NCBI RefSeq assembly: GCF_031846275.1
Contig: NZ_JAVRIB010000001.1
Location: forward strand, 186,001-250,000
Length of the DNA stretch: 64,000 bases
Origin: Spectribacter hydrogenoxidans
Lineage (GTDB): Bacteria; Pseudomonadota; Gammaproteobacteria; Nevskiales; Salinisphaeraceae
Direction of reading: 5' to 3'
The notes below the pieces were generated by a model. It ran no database searches. It was not told where the DNA came from and saw only the letters and a list, made by a program, of their open reading frames with translations. The position numbers and the translations under genes are program-made. The first letter of the stretch is position 1. Each line of letters begins with the position of its first letter. Positions 34,647 through 45,700 of the stretch are shown piece by piece.

Positions 34647-35552
34647 ATGACGCCAATGGCACCCACCGCCCCCGACAAACTGGTCATCGCGCTGTCCTCG
34701 CGCGCCCTGTTCGATCTCGAAGCCTCGCACGAGGTATTCGAGCAGCAGGGCCGCGAGGCCTATTGCCGCTACCAGATCGAGCACGAGAACGATGTGCTGG
34801 AACCCGGGGTGGCATTTGCGCTGGCCCGCAAGCTGCTCGGCCTGAACGAGGATTCGCGCCAGCGGGTGGAGGTCATCCTGCTGTCGCGCAACAGCGCCGA
34901 TACCGGGCTGCGGGTGTTCAACTCCATCAATCATCACGAGCTGGACATCACCCGGGCCGCGTTCACCAGCGGGGGCTCGCCCTACCGCTACGTCGCGCCG
35001 TTCGGGGCACAACTGTTTCTGTCGGCCGATCCGGATGACGTCCGGGCAGCACTGGACGCCGGCTACGCCGCCGCCACCATCGTGCCCAGCCGGCGCCGCA
35101 CCAGCGGCGACCCCGGCGCGCTGAAGATCGCCTTCGACGGCGACGCGGTGCTGTTCTCCGACGACGCCGAGCGCATCTTCAAGGAACAGGGCCTGGCCGC
35201 CTTCGCCCGCAGCGAGGTCAGCGCCGCCAACGAGCCGCTTTCCGGCGGCCCGTTCAAGGGCTTTCTGGAAGCGCTGTGCCGCATCCAGGCGGAGTTCGGC
35301 CAGCACGACTGCCCCATCCGCACCGCCCTGGTGACGTCGCGTTCGGCCCCGGCCCACGAGCGGGTGATCCGCACCCTGCGGGCGTGGAACATCCGCATCG
35401 ACGAGGCGCTGTTCCTGGGCGGCATGGCCAAGGGCGAATTCCTGCGGGCCTTCGGCGCCGACATCTTCTTCGACGATCAGCAGACCCACGTCGGCGCCGC
35501 CGCCGAGCACGTCGCCGCCGGCCACGTGCCGCACGGCGTGGCCAACGAATAG
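34647..35552 (+). CDS. Cytosolic 5'-nucleotidase (NT5C1-type)
   Basis: 301 aa from ATG 34647; a TTG at 34638 with GGGGG 5 nt upstream is an alternative start. Features of the 5'-nucleotidase family PF06189 are present: LSSRALFDLEASHEVFE, VILLSRNSADTGLRVFNSI, ITRAAFTSGGSPY, LKIAFDGDAVLFSDDAERIF and ALVTSRSAPAHERVIRTLR. It dephosphorylates nucleoside monophosphates such as AMP or IMP. It follows the betaine methyltransferases by 30 bp, so it may help adjust the adenosine pool generated through SAH turnover; that link is inference. Confidence 0.85.
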   Translation: MTPMAPTAPDKLVIALSSRALFDLEASHEVFEQQGREAYCRYQIEHENDVLEPGVAFALARKLLGLNEDSRQRVEVILLSRNSADTGLRVFNSINHHELDITRAAFTSGGSPYRYVAPFGAQLFLSADPDDVRAALDAGYAAATIVPSRRRTSGDPGALKIAFDGDAVLFSDDAERIFKEQGLAAFARSEVSAANEPLSGGPFKGFLEALCRIQAEFGQHDCPIRTALVTSRSAPAHERVIRTLRAWNIRIDEALFLGGMAKGEFLRAFGADIFFDDQQTHVGAAAEHVAAGHVPHGVANE

Positions 35553-35570
35553 CCCGGCGGACGTCCGCTC

Positions 35571-36413
35571 GTGACCGTCGCCGAACTGGCCGGCTGGAGC
35601 CTGGTCGTCCTGGCGATCGGTTTCGCGCTCTGGCTGCTGGTCCATCCCTGGCATGAGCGCCGCCGGCAACGCCGTGGCGCCGCCGCCCGGCTGACCCCGG
35701 CGCAGCAACAGGCGCTCGCCGATATTGCCCCCGGACTGCCGCCCCTGACGCCGTTGCTGCGCGACCGTCTGGCTGACCGGGTCGCGGCCTTCCTGGCCGA
35801 CACCCGATTCCACGGCGCCGGCGGGTTCGTGATGGATGAAGCCTGCCGCGTGGCCATCGCCGCGCAGGCCTGCCTGCTACGCCTGCAGCCCGATGCCGAC
35901 GGTTATCCCGCCGTGCGCGACATCGTGGTGTATCCGGACGCCTTCTGGGTGCACCACGAGGCGCCGGACGAACTGGGACTGGTGGACGACGAGCCCGACC
36001 TGCTGGCGGGGGAGGCCTGGGACGCCGGCCGGGTGGTGCTGTCCTGGTCCGACGTTCAGGCCGCGCTCGAGGGCGACCCGGTCAACGTGGTGGTGCACGA
36101 ATTTGCCCACCAGCTGGATTTCGACCGCCCCGATACCACCGGCGCCCCGCCGATGGATGACTACCGGGAATGGTCGACGGTGATGCGCGAGCACTTCGAC
36201 GACCTGCGCGAAACGGGCTCGCCGGTGCTCGACCCCTATGGCAGCGAGAACCCCGCGGAATTCTTTGCCGTGGCGGTGGAAACCTACGTACAGAACGGGG
36301 CCGACCTGGCCCGCGCACATCCCGACCTCTACCGCCTGCTCGACGCCTACTTCGGGCTGGGCACCGCCGGGCCGTCGCGATCGCTGGATTCCGGGGCCGG
36401 ATCACCCGGATAA
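35571..36413 (+). CDS. mtfA: Zinc-dependent peptidase MtfA
   Basis: 280 aa from GTG 35571. An N-terminal membrane helix (AGWSLVVLAIGFALWLLVHP) is followed by the MtfA domain with zinc motif VVHEFAHQLDF near residue 185 and the distant Glu in NPAEFFAVAVETY. E. coli MtfA is an aminopeptidase that binds the repressor Mlc (DgsA) and alters glucose-PTS expression. Whether Mlc exists here is unknown. E. coli MtfA lacks this membrane anchor, which is usual in other bacteria. Confidence 0.88.
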   Translation: MTVAELAGWSLVVLAIGFALWLLVHPWHERRRQRRGAAARLTPAQQQALADIAPGLPPLTPLLRDRLADRVAAFLADTRFHGAGGFVMDEACRVAIAAQACLLRLQPDADGYPAVRDIVVYPDAFWVHHEAPDELGLVDDEPDLLAGEAWDAGRVVLSWSDVQAALEGDPVNVVVHEFAHQLDFDRPDTTGAPPMDDYREWSTVMREHFDDLRETGSPVLDPYGSENPAEFFAVAVETYVQNGADLARAHPDLYRLLDAYFGLGTAGPSRSLDSGAGSPG

Positions 36414-36441
36414 TGCGCTCAAACGCATCCGGGACCACAAG

Positions 36442-36831
36442 ATGAACCAGATCACTCACGCCAACGGCGGCGACCACAACCAGAACAACCTGGCGGTGGG
36501 CTGCCACCTGCTCGGCTTCGTGGGCCTGGTGGTTCCCTTCGGCCATATTCTGGGGCCACTGGCCCTGTGGCTGATAAAGCGCGAGGGCAACCCCTTCGTC
36601 GACGATCAGGGCCGGGAAGCGGTGAACTTCCAGATTTCCTTTTCCCTTTGGAGCATCATCGCGGTCACCCTGTCACTGGTCCTGGTGTGGACCGTGATCA
36701 TCCCGGTGCTGGCCGTCATCGCCCTGGTGATTCTGGCCATCATCTGGGTGGTGACCATGATTCTGGCCGCTGTGCGGGCCAGCCGCGGCGAGGCCTACCG
36801 CTACCCGTTCACGCTGCGATTGCTCAGCTAG
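36442..36831 (+). CDS. DUF4870 membrane protein
   Basis: 129 aa from the ATG at 36442. The DUF4870 pattern is clear: LAVGCHLLGFVGLVVPFGHILGPLALWLIKR, then DQGREAVNFQISFSLWSII and two more helices, ending YRYPFTLRLL. Four membrane helices in all. Function unknown; common in environmental bacteria. Confidence 0.85.
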   Translation: MNQITHANGGDHNQNNLAVGCHLLGFVGLVVPFGHILGPLALWLIKREGNPFVDDQGREAVNFQISFSLWSIIAVTLSLVLVWTVIIPVLAVIALVILAIIWVVTMILAAVRASRGEAYRYPFTLRLLS

Positions 36832-36852
36832 CCCGGCGCGAATCGGACAGGC

Positions 36853-38178
36853 CTAGCCGGTCTCGTGCCGATGCTGAATCTCGTGGGTTTTCGCCGGCCG
36901 TCCGGTCACCAGGCGGTCGCCGGTCTTGCGGGTGAAGTACTTCCAGATCCACTGCAGCATCACGCGCAGACGGCGCTCGTTGCCGATCAGCGCGTAGATA
37001 TGCACGAACACCCACAGCAGCCATGCCGGAAAGCCCCACACCTTGAAGCCGTTGAGGTCGCCCACCGCGCGGTTACGGCCGATCACCGCCATGGTGCCCT
37101 TGTCGGTGTACTTGAACGGCTTGTCCGGCTTACCCTTGGCCCGGCGCTTGAGCAGTTTGGCCACGTATTCGCCCTGCTGGATCGCCGCTGGGGCCAGGCC
37201 GGGCACGTCGCGACCGTTGGCATCGTTGCAGCGGGCCAGGTCGCCGATCACGAAGATATCCGGATGGTTGGGCAGGGAGAGATCATCGTTCACGCGCATG
37301 CGCCCGCCGCGATCCGGCTCGGTACCGGTGCGCTCGGCCAGCCGGACGCCGAACGACGAGGCCCGCACGCCCGCCGCCCATAGCACCGTGCGGGCCGACA
37401 CCGTCTCGCTGCCATCCGGACCTTTCATGCGGACGCTGCCCTCGCCGATGTCCTCGACCATGGTCGAACGGACCACGGTGACGCCCAGTTCCTCGAGCAT
37501 TTCCTGCGCGCGGCGGGACAGGGCCTCGGGGTAGGTCGGCAATACCCGATCCGCCCCCTCCACCAGCAGAATGCGGGCATCGCGCGGGTCCACCGCGCGG
37601 AAGTCGCCCACCATGGTGCGGTTGGCCAATTCGCCTACCGCACCGGCCAGTTCCACCCCGGTGGGGCCGCCGCCGACGATCACGAACGTCAACCATTCCC
37701 GCCGGCGCTCGGCATCAGCTTCAAGTTCGGCCATTTCGAAGGCATTGAAAATGCGGCGGCGCATGCGCAGGGCGTGCTCGATGGTCTTCAGCCCGGGGGC
37801 GTATTCGGCCCAGTCGTCGTTGCCGAAGTAGTGATGCTTCACGCCGGTGGCCACGATTAGGGTGTCGTAGCCCACCTCGCCGAACTCGTGGCGCACGGTG
37901 CGCGCCTGCGGGTCGACGTCGTAGGCGGTGCTCATCAGCGCGCGAACATTCTTGTAGCGACGCAGCAGTACGCGGTGCGGCACGCATATGTCGCCGGTGG
38001 TCAGCGTCCCGGCGGTTACCTGGTAGAGCAGCGGCTGAAACAGGTGGAAATTGCGCTTGTCCAGCAGCGTTACGTCGTAGCCGGACTTGCCCAGCGACTG
38101 CGCTGCGAACAGCCCACCGAAACCGCCGCCGATGATCACCACACGGTGTCCATCCGGGACCGGATGATTCTGACTCAT
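36853..38178 (-). CDS. Type II NADH dehydrogenase (NDH-2)-like FAD oxidoreductase
   Basis: 441 aa from the ATG at 38178; the TTG at 38199 would add seven residues. The FAD-binding GxGxxG is VVIIGGGFGGLFAA near residue 15. The NADH site is FVIVGGGPTGVELAGAVGEL. The FAD-2 motif is IFVIGDLARC, and GLAPAAIQQGEYVAKLL is typical of NDH-2. The C-terminus (LLWVFVHIYALIGNERRLRVMLQWIWKYFTRKTG) is amphipathic and attaches to the inner membrane. It oxidises NADH and reduces quinone without pumping protons. Confidence 0.92.
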   Translation of the reverse strand: MSQNHPVPDGHRVVIIGGGFGGLFAAQSLGKSGYDVTLLDKRNFHLFQPLLYQVTAGTLTTGDICVPHRVLLRRYKNVRALMSTAYDVDPQARTVRHEFGEVGYDTLIVATGVKHHYFGNDDWAEYAPGLKTIEHALRMRRRIFNAFEMAELEADAERRREWLTFVIVGGGPTGVELAGAVGELANRTMVGDFRAVDPRDARILLVEGADRVLPTYPEALSRRAQEMLEELGVTVVRSTMVEDIGEGSVRMKGPDGSETVSARTVLWAAGVRASSFGVRLAERTGTEPDRGGRMRVNDDLSLPNHPDIFVIGDLARCNDANGRDVPGLAPAAIQQGEYVAKLLKRRAKGKPDKPFKYTDKGTMAVIGRNRAVGDLNGFKVWGFPAWLLWVFVHIYALIGNERRLRVMLQWIWKYFTRKTGDRLVTGRPAKTHEIQHRHETG

Positions 38179-38343
38179 TGTTGTCACATTGCCCGCCAAA
38201 TCCCCTTCGCGATGGTATCACGCCGTCATGTTGCGCCGCCGCATCCGTCAGCCCGCAGCAGCCCTGCTAGGCTATGCAGCCGATGATGCTGTGTCCCGAC
38301 CGGGGATGACAGCCCACGCGACGCCCCGGAGACGACGCCTCCC

Positions 38344-39108
38344 ATGTGCCTGATTGCATTCGCCTGGCGCGTGCACCCGGTTCACGATCTGGTGCTCGCC
38401 GCCAACCGCGACGAGTTTCACGCCCGCGACACTGCGCCCCTGCACGTCTGGCCGGATGCGCCGGGTGTTATCGGCGGCCGCGACCGCCAGGCCGGCGGTG
38501 CCTGGTGCGCCGCCGATCACCAGGGGCGTTTCGCCGCGGTGACCAATCTGCGGGAACCCGGCGCCGCGGGCGGGCCGCGTTCCCGCGGCGCCCTGGTGGC
38601 GGATTACCTCGCCGGCGGGGATTGTGCGCGGGATCATGCCGAGACCATCTGGTCCCGGCGCCATGAATTTCCGGGCTTCAACCTGCTGATCGGGGACGCC
38701 GACGACCTGTTCTATTTGAACAATCGTGACGATGCCGGTGTCCAGGGAGTAACCCCCGGAATTCACGCGCTGTCGAACGGACGGTGGGGCGATAGCTGGC
38801 CCAAGACCGAAAGAGCCGCCAGCGCCCTGCGCAGCGCACTGGCGCCGCCGGACATCGACACGGACGAGCTGCTGGCAATGCTGGCCGATACCACCCCGGC
38901 ACCGGATGCCGCGCTGCCCGATACCGGGGTGGGCCTGGCGACCGAACGGCTGCTGAGTCCGATGTTCATCCGGGGCGAGCAGTACGGCACCCGGGCATCG
39001 ACAGTGCTGCTGCGACGTGCGGACGGCCGGATGCACATGCGGGAACGCTCGTTCGGCCCTGGCGGCCAACCGGGCGGGGACGTGGAACAGGAGTGGACGT
39101 GGTCATGA
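38344..39108 (+). CDS. NRDE family protein (TANGO2-like)
   Basis: 254 aa starting MCLIAFAW with Cys2 in the N-terminal nucleophile position, then VLAANRDEFHARDT, the NRDE motif. GGRDRQAGGAWCAADHQGRFAAVTNLREP is typical of this Ntn-hydrolase-like family, known from animal TANGO2. Its biochemical role is unsettled. The ATGA overlap shows translational coupling to the S9 peptidase. Confidence 0.9.
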   Translation: MCLIAFAWRVHPVHDLVLAANRDEFHARDTAPLHVWPDAPGVIGGRDRQAGGAWCAADHQGRFAAVTNLREPGAAGGPRSRGALVADYLAGGDCARDHAETIWSRRHEFPGFNLLIGDADDLFYLNNRDDAGVQGVTPGIHALSNGRWGDSWPKTERAASALRSALAPPDIDTDELLAMLADTTPAPDAALPDTGVGLATERLLSPMFIRGEQYGTRASTVLLRRADGRMHMRERSFGPGGQPGGDVEQEWTWS

Positions 39109-41021
39109 CAACGCCCCGGCCCTGCGGCGAATGGCCCTCGCCGGTCGGCACCGAGACCGTGGCGGCTGCCGGCCTCAAGCTCGGCCAGACCGCGATGACC
39201 GCCGACGGCGCCGTGGCGTGGACCGAGCGACGGCCGGACGAGGGTGGGCGCACCACCGTGGTGCTGGCGGATGAGCGCGGCACGCGGGATCTGGTGCCGG
39301 CCCCGTTCGATGTACGCTCGGCCGTGCACGAGTACGGTGGCGGCGCCTTCGTGCTGGACGGACCGACGCTGTGGTTCGTCAACAGCGAGGATCAGTGCAT
39401 CCATCGTGTTGATGCCGACGGCACCGTGACGCGCCTGACCCCGCCGGATCGCGGCCTGAGCTTTGCCGATCTGCAGGTGGATCGCCCCCGCCGGCGCCTG
39501 ATCGCGGTCTGCGAAGATCACGACGCCGCCCCGGAACCCCGAGCCTCGCTGGTGGCCATCAGCGAGGACGGCGCCATCCGGACACTAGCGTCCGGGCCCG
39601 ACTTCATCGCCAGCCCGCGATTGTCGGCGGACGGGCGGCGGCTGGTGTGGCTGAGCTGGGACCATCCCAACATGCCCTGGGACGGCACCACCCTGTGGCA
39701 ACTCGACCTCGCCGGCGACAGCGAGCCGGTGGCCCTGGCCGGTGGGCCGGCCGAATCCCTGTTCCAGCCGATCTTCGCGCCGGACGGCAGCCTGCATGTG
39801 GTGTCGGACGCCTCCGGCTGGTGGAATATCTGCCGACATACCGGGGACGGGCTGGTGCCGGTCTCGCACGAAACCGCCGAGTTCGGCGTGCCGCAATGGA
39901 TATTCGGTCAGAGCACGGTCGCCTTCGATGACGACGGCGGGCTTTACGCGGTGGTCAGCCGCGACGGCTTTGCCGCGCTGGTGACCGTGGCCCGCGACAG
40001 CGGTCGACTGCGCACTTTCGATCTGCCCTTCACCCATCTGGAACAGTTGCGCGCGAGCGGCGGCCGGCTGACCTTCATCGGCGGCAGCGCCACCACCGCG
40101 CCCACGCTGTGCACTCTGAATGCGGACGGCAGCGGCCTGCAGCGACTGCGGGCCAGCGCCGACAGCGATTGGCCAGAAGCCGTGCTGTCCACCCCGGACG
40201 CCATCCGCTACCCGACCGCCGACGACGCCGAGGCGCACGCGCTCTACTACCCGCCACGCCACCCCGACTGGCAGGTGCCGGGCGGCGAACGGCCGCCGCT
40301 GCTGATCAAGTGCCACGGCGGGCCGACCGGCGCTACCGTGACCGCGCTGGACCCGCGCATCCAGTTCTGGACCTCGCGCGGTTTCGCCGTACTCGACGTC
40401 AACTACCGTGGCAGCGTCGGCTATGGCCGCGCCTACCGCGAAGCCCTGTACGGCGCCTGGGGCGTGGCCGACGTGGCCGACTGTGTGAACGGCGCCCGCT
40501 TCCTCGCCGACCAGGGGCTAGCGGACCCGGATCGCGTGGTGATAAGCGGCTCGTCGGCCGGCGGCTATACCGTGCTGTCGGTGCTGACCTTTGCCGAGAT
40601 CGCCGCTGCGGGCACCAGCTATTACGGAATCGGTGACCTCGAGCGCCTGCTGGCCTCCACCCACAAGTTCGAATCCCGCTATCTGCTGCGTCTGATCGGC
40701 GAGGACCCGGCCCTGCTGCGCGACCGCTCTCCGCTGCACCACGCCGATCGCCTTACCTGCCCGGTCCTGTTTCTGCAGGGCCTGCAGGACAAGGTAGTGC
40801 CCCCGGACCAGGCCGAGACCATGGTGGCCGCGCTGCGCCGGCAGGGTGTGCTGGCCGCTTACATTACATTTCCGGAGGAACGCCACGGCTTCCGGGCCGC
40901 AGCCAACATCCGCACCGCCATCGGGGCGGAACTGGCGTTCTACGGCCGGATTCTGGGATTTGGGCCGGCCGACACCGATCTGCCGGACGTACCGCTGCAG
41001 CTCGACGCCGGCTCCCCTTGA
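39105..41021 (+). CDS. S9 family prolyl oligopeptidase
   Basis: 638 aa from the ATG overlapping the NRDE stop (ATGA). A beta-propeller N-terminal half (ISEDGAIRTLASGPDFIASPRLSADGRRLVWLSWDHP) is followed by an alpha/beta hydrolase domain. The catalytic Ser is in ISGSSAGGYTVLSV (GxSxGG), Asp in VLFLQGLQDKVVPPDQ, and His in EERHGFRAA. No signal peptide is seen, so it is probably cytosolic. Substrates are short peptides, likely dipeptidyl or acylaminoacyl type. Confidence 0.92.
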   Translation: MTTPRPCGEWPSPVGTETVAAAGLKLGQTAMTADGAVAWTERRPDEGGRTTVVLADERGTRDLVPAPFDVRSAVHEYGGGAFVLDGPTLWFVNSEDQCIHRVDADGTVTRLTPPDRGLSFADLQVDRPRRRLIAVCEDHDAAPEPRASLVAISEDGAIRTLASGPDFIASPRLSADGRRLVWLSWDHPNMPWDGTTLWQLDLAGDSEPVALAGGPAESLFQPIFAPDGSLHVVSDASGWWNICRHTGDGLVPVSHETAEFGVPQWIFGQSTVAFDDDGGLYAVVSRDGFAALVTVARDSGRLRTFDLPFTHLEQLRASGGRLTFIGGSATTAPTLCTLNADGSGLQRLRASADSDWPEAVLSTPDAIRYPTADDAEAHALYYPPRHPDWQVPGGERPPLLIKCHGGPTGATVTALDPRIQFWTSRGFAVLDVNYRGSVGYGRAYREALYGAWGVADVADCVNGARFLADQGLADPDRVVISGSSAGGYTVLSVLTFAEIAAAGTSYYGIGDLERLLASTHKFESRYLLRLIGEDPALLRDRSPLHHADRLTCPVLFLQGLQDKVVPPDQAETMVAALRRQGVLAAYITFPEERHGFRAAANIRTAIGAELAFYGRILGFGPADTDLPDVPLQLDAGSP

Positions 41022-42796
41022 GGCGCCCGCCTGCGGAAAGCAGCCCGCCATGCCGGCGGGCGGTGTGCGCAGCCGTGGCACTGCTGGCATTGTGCGGCCC
41101 CGTGCGTGCCGACGACGTCTCGGTGACCCTCGAAGGGATCGAGGGGGAACTGGCGGACAACGCACGAGCATTCCTGACCATTGACGACAAACCCACCCGG
41201 GAACGCGACGAGGCCCGCGTTCGCCGGCTGCATCGGCTGGCCAGCGGCGAAATCCGCCAGTCCCTGCAACCATTCGGCTACTACGCGCCCGACATCGAGG
41301 CTGAACTGACCCGGCAGGACGACCAGTGGCAGGCCCGTTACCGGGTAGACCCGGGCCCGGCCACCCTGGTGACCGACCTCAAGCTCGATGCAGTCGGCGA
41401 AGGGGCCGACCTGCCCGCGGTGAAGCAGGCGCTGGCCGACAGCAAGCTGCGCGCCGGCAAGCAGCTCGACCACCGTCACTACGAGGCGACCAAGTCGGCC
41501 CTGCTGGGGACGGCCTATGACGCCGGTTTTCTCGACGCCGGTTACCGGGCCGCGACCATCCGGGTGCAGCCGGAACAGGCCGAGGCCGACATCGAACTGG
41601 TGCTCGACACCGGCCCGCGCTACTACTTCGGGCCGATCGAGATCGAGCAGGACATCCTGGACCCGGACTTTGTTCAGCGCTACGTGCCCTTCGAGTCCGG
41701 CACCCCGTTCAATGCCGAGCGGCTGATCGACCTGCAACTGGCGCTGGGCGACACCGACTACTTCGAGCAGGTGCAGATCGAGGCCCAGCGCGAGAATCTG
41801 CTGGACCAGCCGGACACCGATCCCTCGCCGCAGGTACCGGTTCGGGTGAGCACCGAGCCACGCAAGCCACGACGGTATTCCACCAGCATCGGCTATGGCA
41901 CGGACACCGGGGCCCGGCTGGGGCTGGGGGCGGAATTCCGCCGGCTGAACCGGCGCGGCCATCAGCTGCGTACCGATCTGCGACTATCCGAGATCAAGCA
42001 GAGTCTGTCGGCCCGCTACGACATCCCCATCGACAACGTGCTGGAGGATCGGCTGAGCTTCGGGGCCACCGCCACCCAGGAGGAGATCGGCGACGTGCGC
42101 ACCGACCAGTTCCGGCTGTCCGCCTCCCGCGAGGACGGCTGGGCCAAGGGGCGGCGGCGTCTGTACCTGAACCTGGAGCGGGAAAGCTTCGATCTCGGCA
42201 ACGGCCGTCGCAGTTCCGATCTGCTTTATCCCGGCGCCACCCTCAGTCTCAAGCAGGCCGACGACCTCCTGCGCCCCCGACAGGGCATCAGCCTGTCGCT
42301 GGACGTGCATGGCGGCACCGAGGCGCTGGTCTCCTCCGCCGACTTCATCCAGGCCAAGCTCACCGCGGCGCTGGTGGTGCCCCTCGGCGACCGGGCACGA
42401 CTGCTCACCCGCGGCGAACTGGCCGGCACGGAAACCAACGATTTCAGTGCGCTGCCACCGTCGCAGCGCTTCTATGCCGGTGGCGACCGCAGCGTGCGTG
42501 GTTACGGCTATCAGGAGATCGGGCCCAAGAACGCCGCGGGCGAGAACACCGGCGGCCAGTACCTGGCGGTGGCCAGCATCGAGGCCGAATACCTGTTCTA
42601 CAAGCAGTTCGGCGCCGCCGTGTTCTTCGATGCCGGCGATGCCTCACCCACCACCGGTTTCGACTTGAAGCGCGGGGTCGGGGTGGGGTTCCGCTGGCTG
42701 TCGCCGATCGGCACGCTGCGGGTGGATTTCGCACATCCGCTCGACGACCCGGACAGCGACTTCAGCTTTCACTTCAGCCTGGGACCAGATCTGTAA
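41018..42796 (+). CDS. tamA: Translocation and assembly module subunit TamA
   Basis: 592 aa from a TTG that overlaps the S9 stop (TTGA). A signal peptide (RRAVCAAVALLALCGPVRA) precedes three POTRA domains and a 16-strand Omp85 barrel. Barrel features: RFYAGGDRSVRGYGYQEIGP (the VRGY/F motif), GAAVFFDAGDA and the C-terminal strand FSFHFSLGPDL. TamA sits in the outer membrane and works with TamB, encoded directly downstream, in outer-membrane protein insertion and phospholipid transport. Confidence 0.93.
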   Translation: MRRPPAESSPPCRRAVCAAVALLALCGPVRADDVSVTLEGIEGELADNARAFLTIDDKPTRERDEARVRRLHRLASGEIRQSLQPFGYYAPDIEAELTRQDDQWQARYRVDPGPATLVTDLKLDAVGEGADLPAVKQALADSKLRAGKQLDHRHYEATKSALLGTAYDAGFLDAGYRAATIRVQPEQAEADIELVLDTGPRYYFGPIEIEQDILDPDFVQRYVPFESGTPFNAERLIDLQLALGDTDYFEQVQIEAQRENLLDQPDTDPSPQVPVRVSTEPRKPRRYSTSIGYGTDTGARLGLGAEFRRLNRRGHQLRTDLRLSEIKQSLSARYDIPIDNVLEDRLSFGATATQEEIGDVRTDQFRLSASREDGWAKGRRRLYLNLERESFDLGNGRRSSDLLYPGATLSLKQADDLLRPRQGISLSLDVHGGTEALVSSADFIQAKLTAALVVPLGDRARLLTRGELAGTETNDFSALPPSQRFYAGGDRSVRGYGYQEIGPKNAAGENTGGQYLAVASIEAEYLFYKQFGAAVFFDAGDASPTTGFDLKRGVGVGFRWLSPIGTLRVDFAHPLDDPDSDFSFHFSLGPDL

Positions 42797-45700
42797 ATGG
42801 CACGCTGGCTGACATGGTTGTTCCTGGGCCTCGCCGGCCTGCTGCTGCTCGTGGCAGGGCTGGCGGCGTTCGTGGCCGGAACCCAGACCGGCCTGCGCTG
42901 GGCCTGGTCGATGGGGGAACCCTATCTGCCCCAAGGCATCCAGATCGCCTCGGTCGAGGGCCGGTTGCTGGACGAGGTGGCGGTCAGCGGACTTGCAGTG
43001 GACGTGCCCGGCCTCGAGCTGGACGCCGAGCGCCTGCGTCTGGCCTGGCAGCCCAGCCGACTGTGGCAGGGCGAACTTCGCGTGAAGGCACTGGAAGGCA
43101 GCGGCATCAGCATCACCACCCAACCGGACGAGACCCCGCCGGCCGACGACAGCGACACCCCGACCGAGCTGCCCGAGCGCATCGAACTGCCGTTGCGGGT
43201 AGTGATCGAGCGCCTGGCGATCCGTGACGTCGCCTATCGCTCGCAGCCGGATGCCGAGCCGATCCGGCTGGATCGCGCCGAACTGCGCGCACAACTCGAC
43301 AATCAGCAGTGGCAGATCGACACTCTCACACTGCGAGCACCGCTGGCCGATGCCGACGGCAGCCTGCGCCTCACCCCGGTCCGGCCGTTTGCGGTGGAAG
43401 CCAGTCTTGACTGGACCCTGCGGGCCCCCGATCTAGCGCCGATCGGCGGCCAGACCCGTATTGCCGGCGATCTGCTGGAACGCCTGGCCATCGATCAGAC
43501 CGTCGCCGCACCCTATAACGCCCGCGCCGAAGTGGTCCTGACACAATTGCTCGACGACGCCGCCCTAGACGCCACCGTGCGCCTGAACCAGACGGACGTC
43601 GCGGCCATCCGGGCCGACCTGCCACCCGCGGGCGTGGACGCCGAGCTCGACGCCAGCGGCCCGCTCACCGACCTGAGCGTGGAAGGCTGGATCACCGGCG
43701 ACAGCGAGGCCCACGGCCGCGCCCGGCTGGAACTGGCGGCCAGCGTGGCGCCAACTCGAATCCGGTTGGAGACCCTGCGGCTGACCAGCCCCGACATGGC
43801 CGGCCAACTCACCGCGGACGGCCGGGTGGCGCTGACCGAGGGGACACCGCTGGACGTGCGCCTGCAATGGCAGAACCTGCAGTGGCCGCTGACCGGCGAG
43901 CCGACCGCGCGCAGCGACGCCGGATCGATCGAGGTGGCCGGTCAACTCGATGATTACCGGCTCGACGCCGACCTGGGCTGGCAACTGCCGGAGCAGGATG
44001 CCGGCCGCCTGCAGCTGGCCGGCACCGGAGACCTGTCCTCGCTGCAGCTGTCCACCATCGCCGTCTCCGGCGGCCCCGGCCGGGTGACAGGCGAGGCCCG
44101 GGTGGCCTGGGCACCGGCGCTGGATGCCGAGCTGCGGCTGACCGGCGACAACGTCAACCCCGGTGCCATCCAGACCGCCTGGCCGGGCAATCTGTCGCTG
44201 GACCTGCACGCCACTGCGGCCATGCCGGATGGCACGCTCACTGCGCGGGTGGAAACCCTGGCGGTGGACGGGCAGCTGCGTGAGGTGCCGGTGCGGGTGG
44301 ATGCCGCGGCCGGCTACCGGCCCGACCGCATCGACCTCGACCGCCTGTTGCTGGAAGCTGGCGGCAACCTCCTCACCGCGAATGGACGCCTGGGGCTGGC
44401 GCAAACAGCCTCGTCCCTGGACTGGACACTGGACGCGCCGGCACTGAACACGCTGGCCCCGTTCGGTGCCGCGCTGGACGGCGCCGCCGTGGGCGAAGGC
44501 CGGGTCAGCGGTACGCTGCAGGCACTGCGGATCAGCGCCGATCTCAGCGGCAGCGATCTTGAAGCCGCCGGCAACGAACTCGCGTCGCTTACACTGCGCG
44601 CCGACATCGACCGTAGCGGGCAGACCCGCTCCCGGCTGGATCTGCAGCTCACCGACCTGCAGGCCGGCGGCCAGACGCTGGATTCGGTGGCCCTCATCGG
44701 CGACGGCACCCCCGCCAAGCATCAGCTGCAACTGGCTGTAACCGGCCCACAGCTGGAGGCCGACCTGGGCCTGACCGGCGCGCTGGCCGATACCGACTGG
44801 GCCTTCACGCTGGAGCAGCTCGACCTGTCCTACGACCAGCTACCAACGTTCACGCTGGCGGGCACTGCCGGGGGCCGCATAAGCGCGCAGATCCAGTCCC
44901 TGTCAGAAACCTGCCTGACCGGCGGCGACGCCCGTCTGTGCCTAGCCGGCGAACGCGACGGCAGCGACCTGACCGGCAGCGTATCGATAAGCAATGCCGC
45001 GCTGGCGCTGGTCGGGCCCTGGCTACCCCCGGACCTGGCGATCACCGGCACCATGGACGCCGATGGCGAAGCGCGCATCCGCGATGGCCAACCCGACGTC
45101 AACCTGCGGGTGACCACCTCAGCTGGCGCGGTGTCGGCCACCGATGCCGACGGCAACGACCTGACCCTGCTGGGTTTCGAGGCCGGCCAGATTACCGCCG
45201 GGCTGCAGGACAACCGGCTGACAGTGGACGGCGAGCTACCCCTGACCGCCGGCGGCCGGGTAGCGCTGGCGGTCAACGCCGGCGACGCGGAAACCGGCCT
45301 TGCCGACGGGCCGCTATCCGGCACCATTGACGTATCGGTGCCGGATCTGACCGTGATCACTCGCCTGACCGATGAAGTGGAACACTTCGACGGCGGCCTG
45401 CAGGGCCAGCTGAGTCTGGCCGGCAGCCTGACCACCCCGGAAGTGGTCGGCGAACTGGCGCTGGAGGCCGATCGCGTGGCGCTGGTGACCCCCGGACTGG
45501 AACTGACCGCTGTGCGCGCGGCACTGGTCGGGCAGGGCAACCAGGTACAGCTGGACGCCAGCGCCACCTCGGGCGAGGGCACGGTCAACGCCGACGGCAC
45601 CATCGGCTTCGGCGGCGACGGCCCCACCGTGGCGCTGTCCGTCCAGGGCGAGCGCTTCCTGGCCCTGGATACCCGCGATGCCCGGGTGCTGGTGTCACCC

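Noticed and set aside
34617..35813. 398-codon minus-strand open frame
   Set aside because: It lies opposite the 5'-nucleotidase and part of mtfA, which have recognisable motifs; its peptide is low in complexity.
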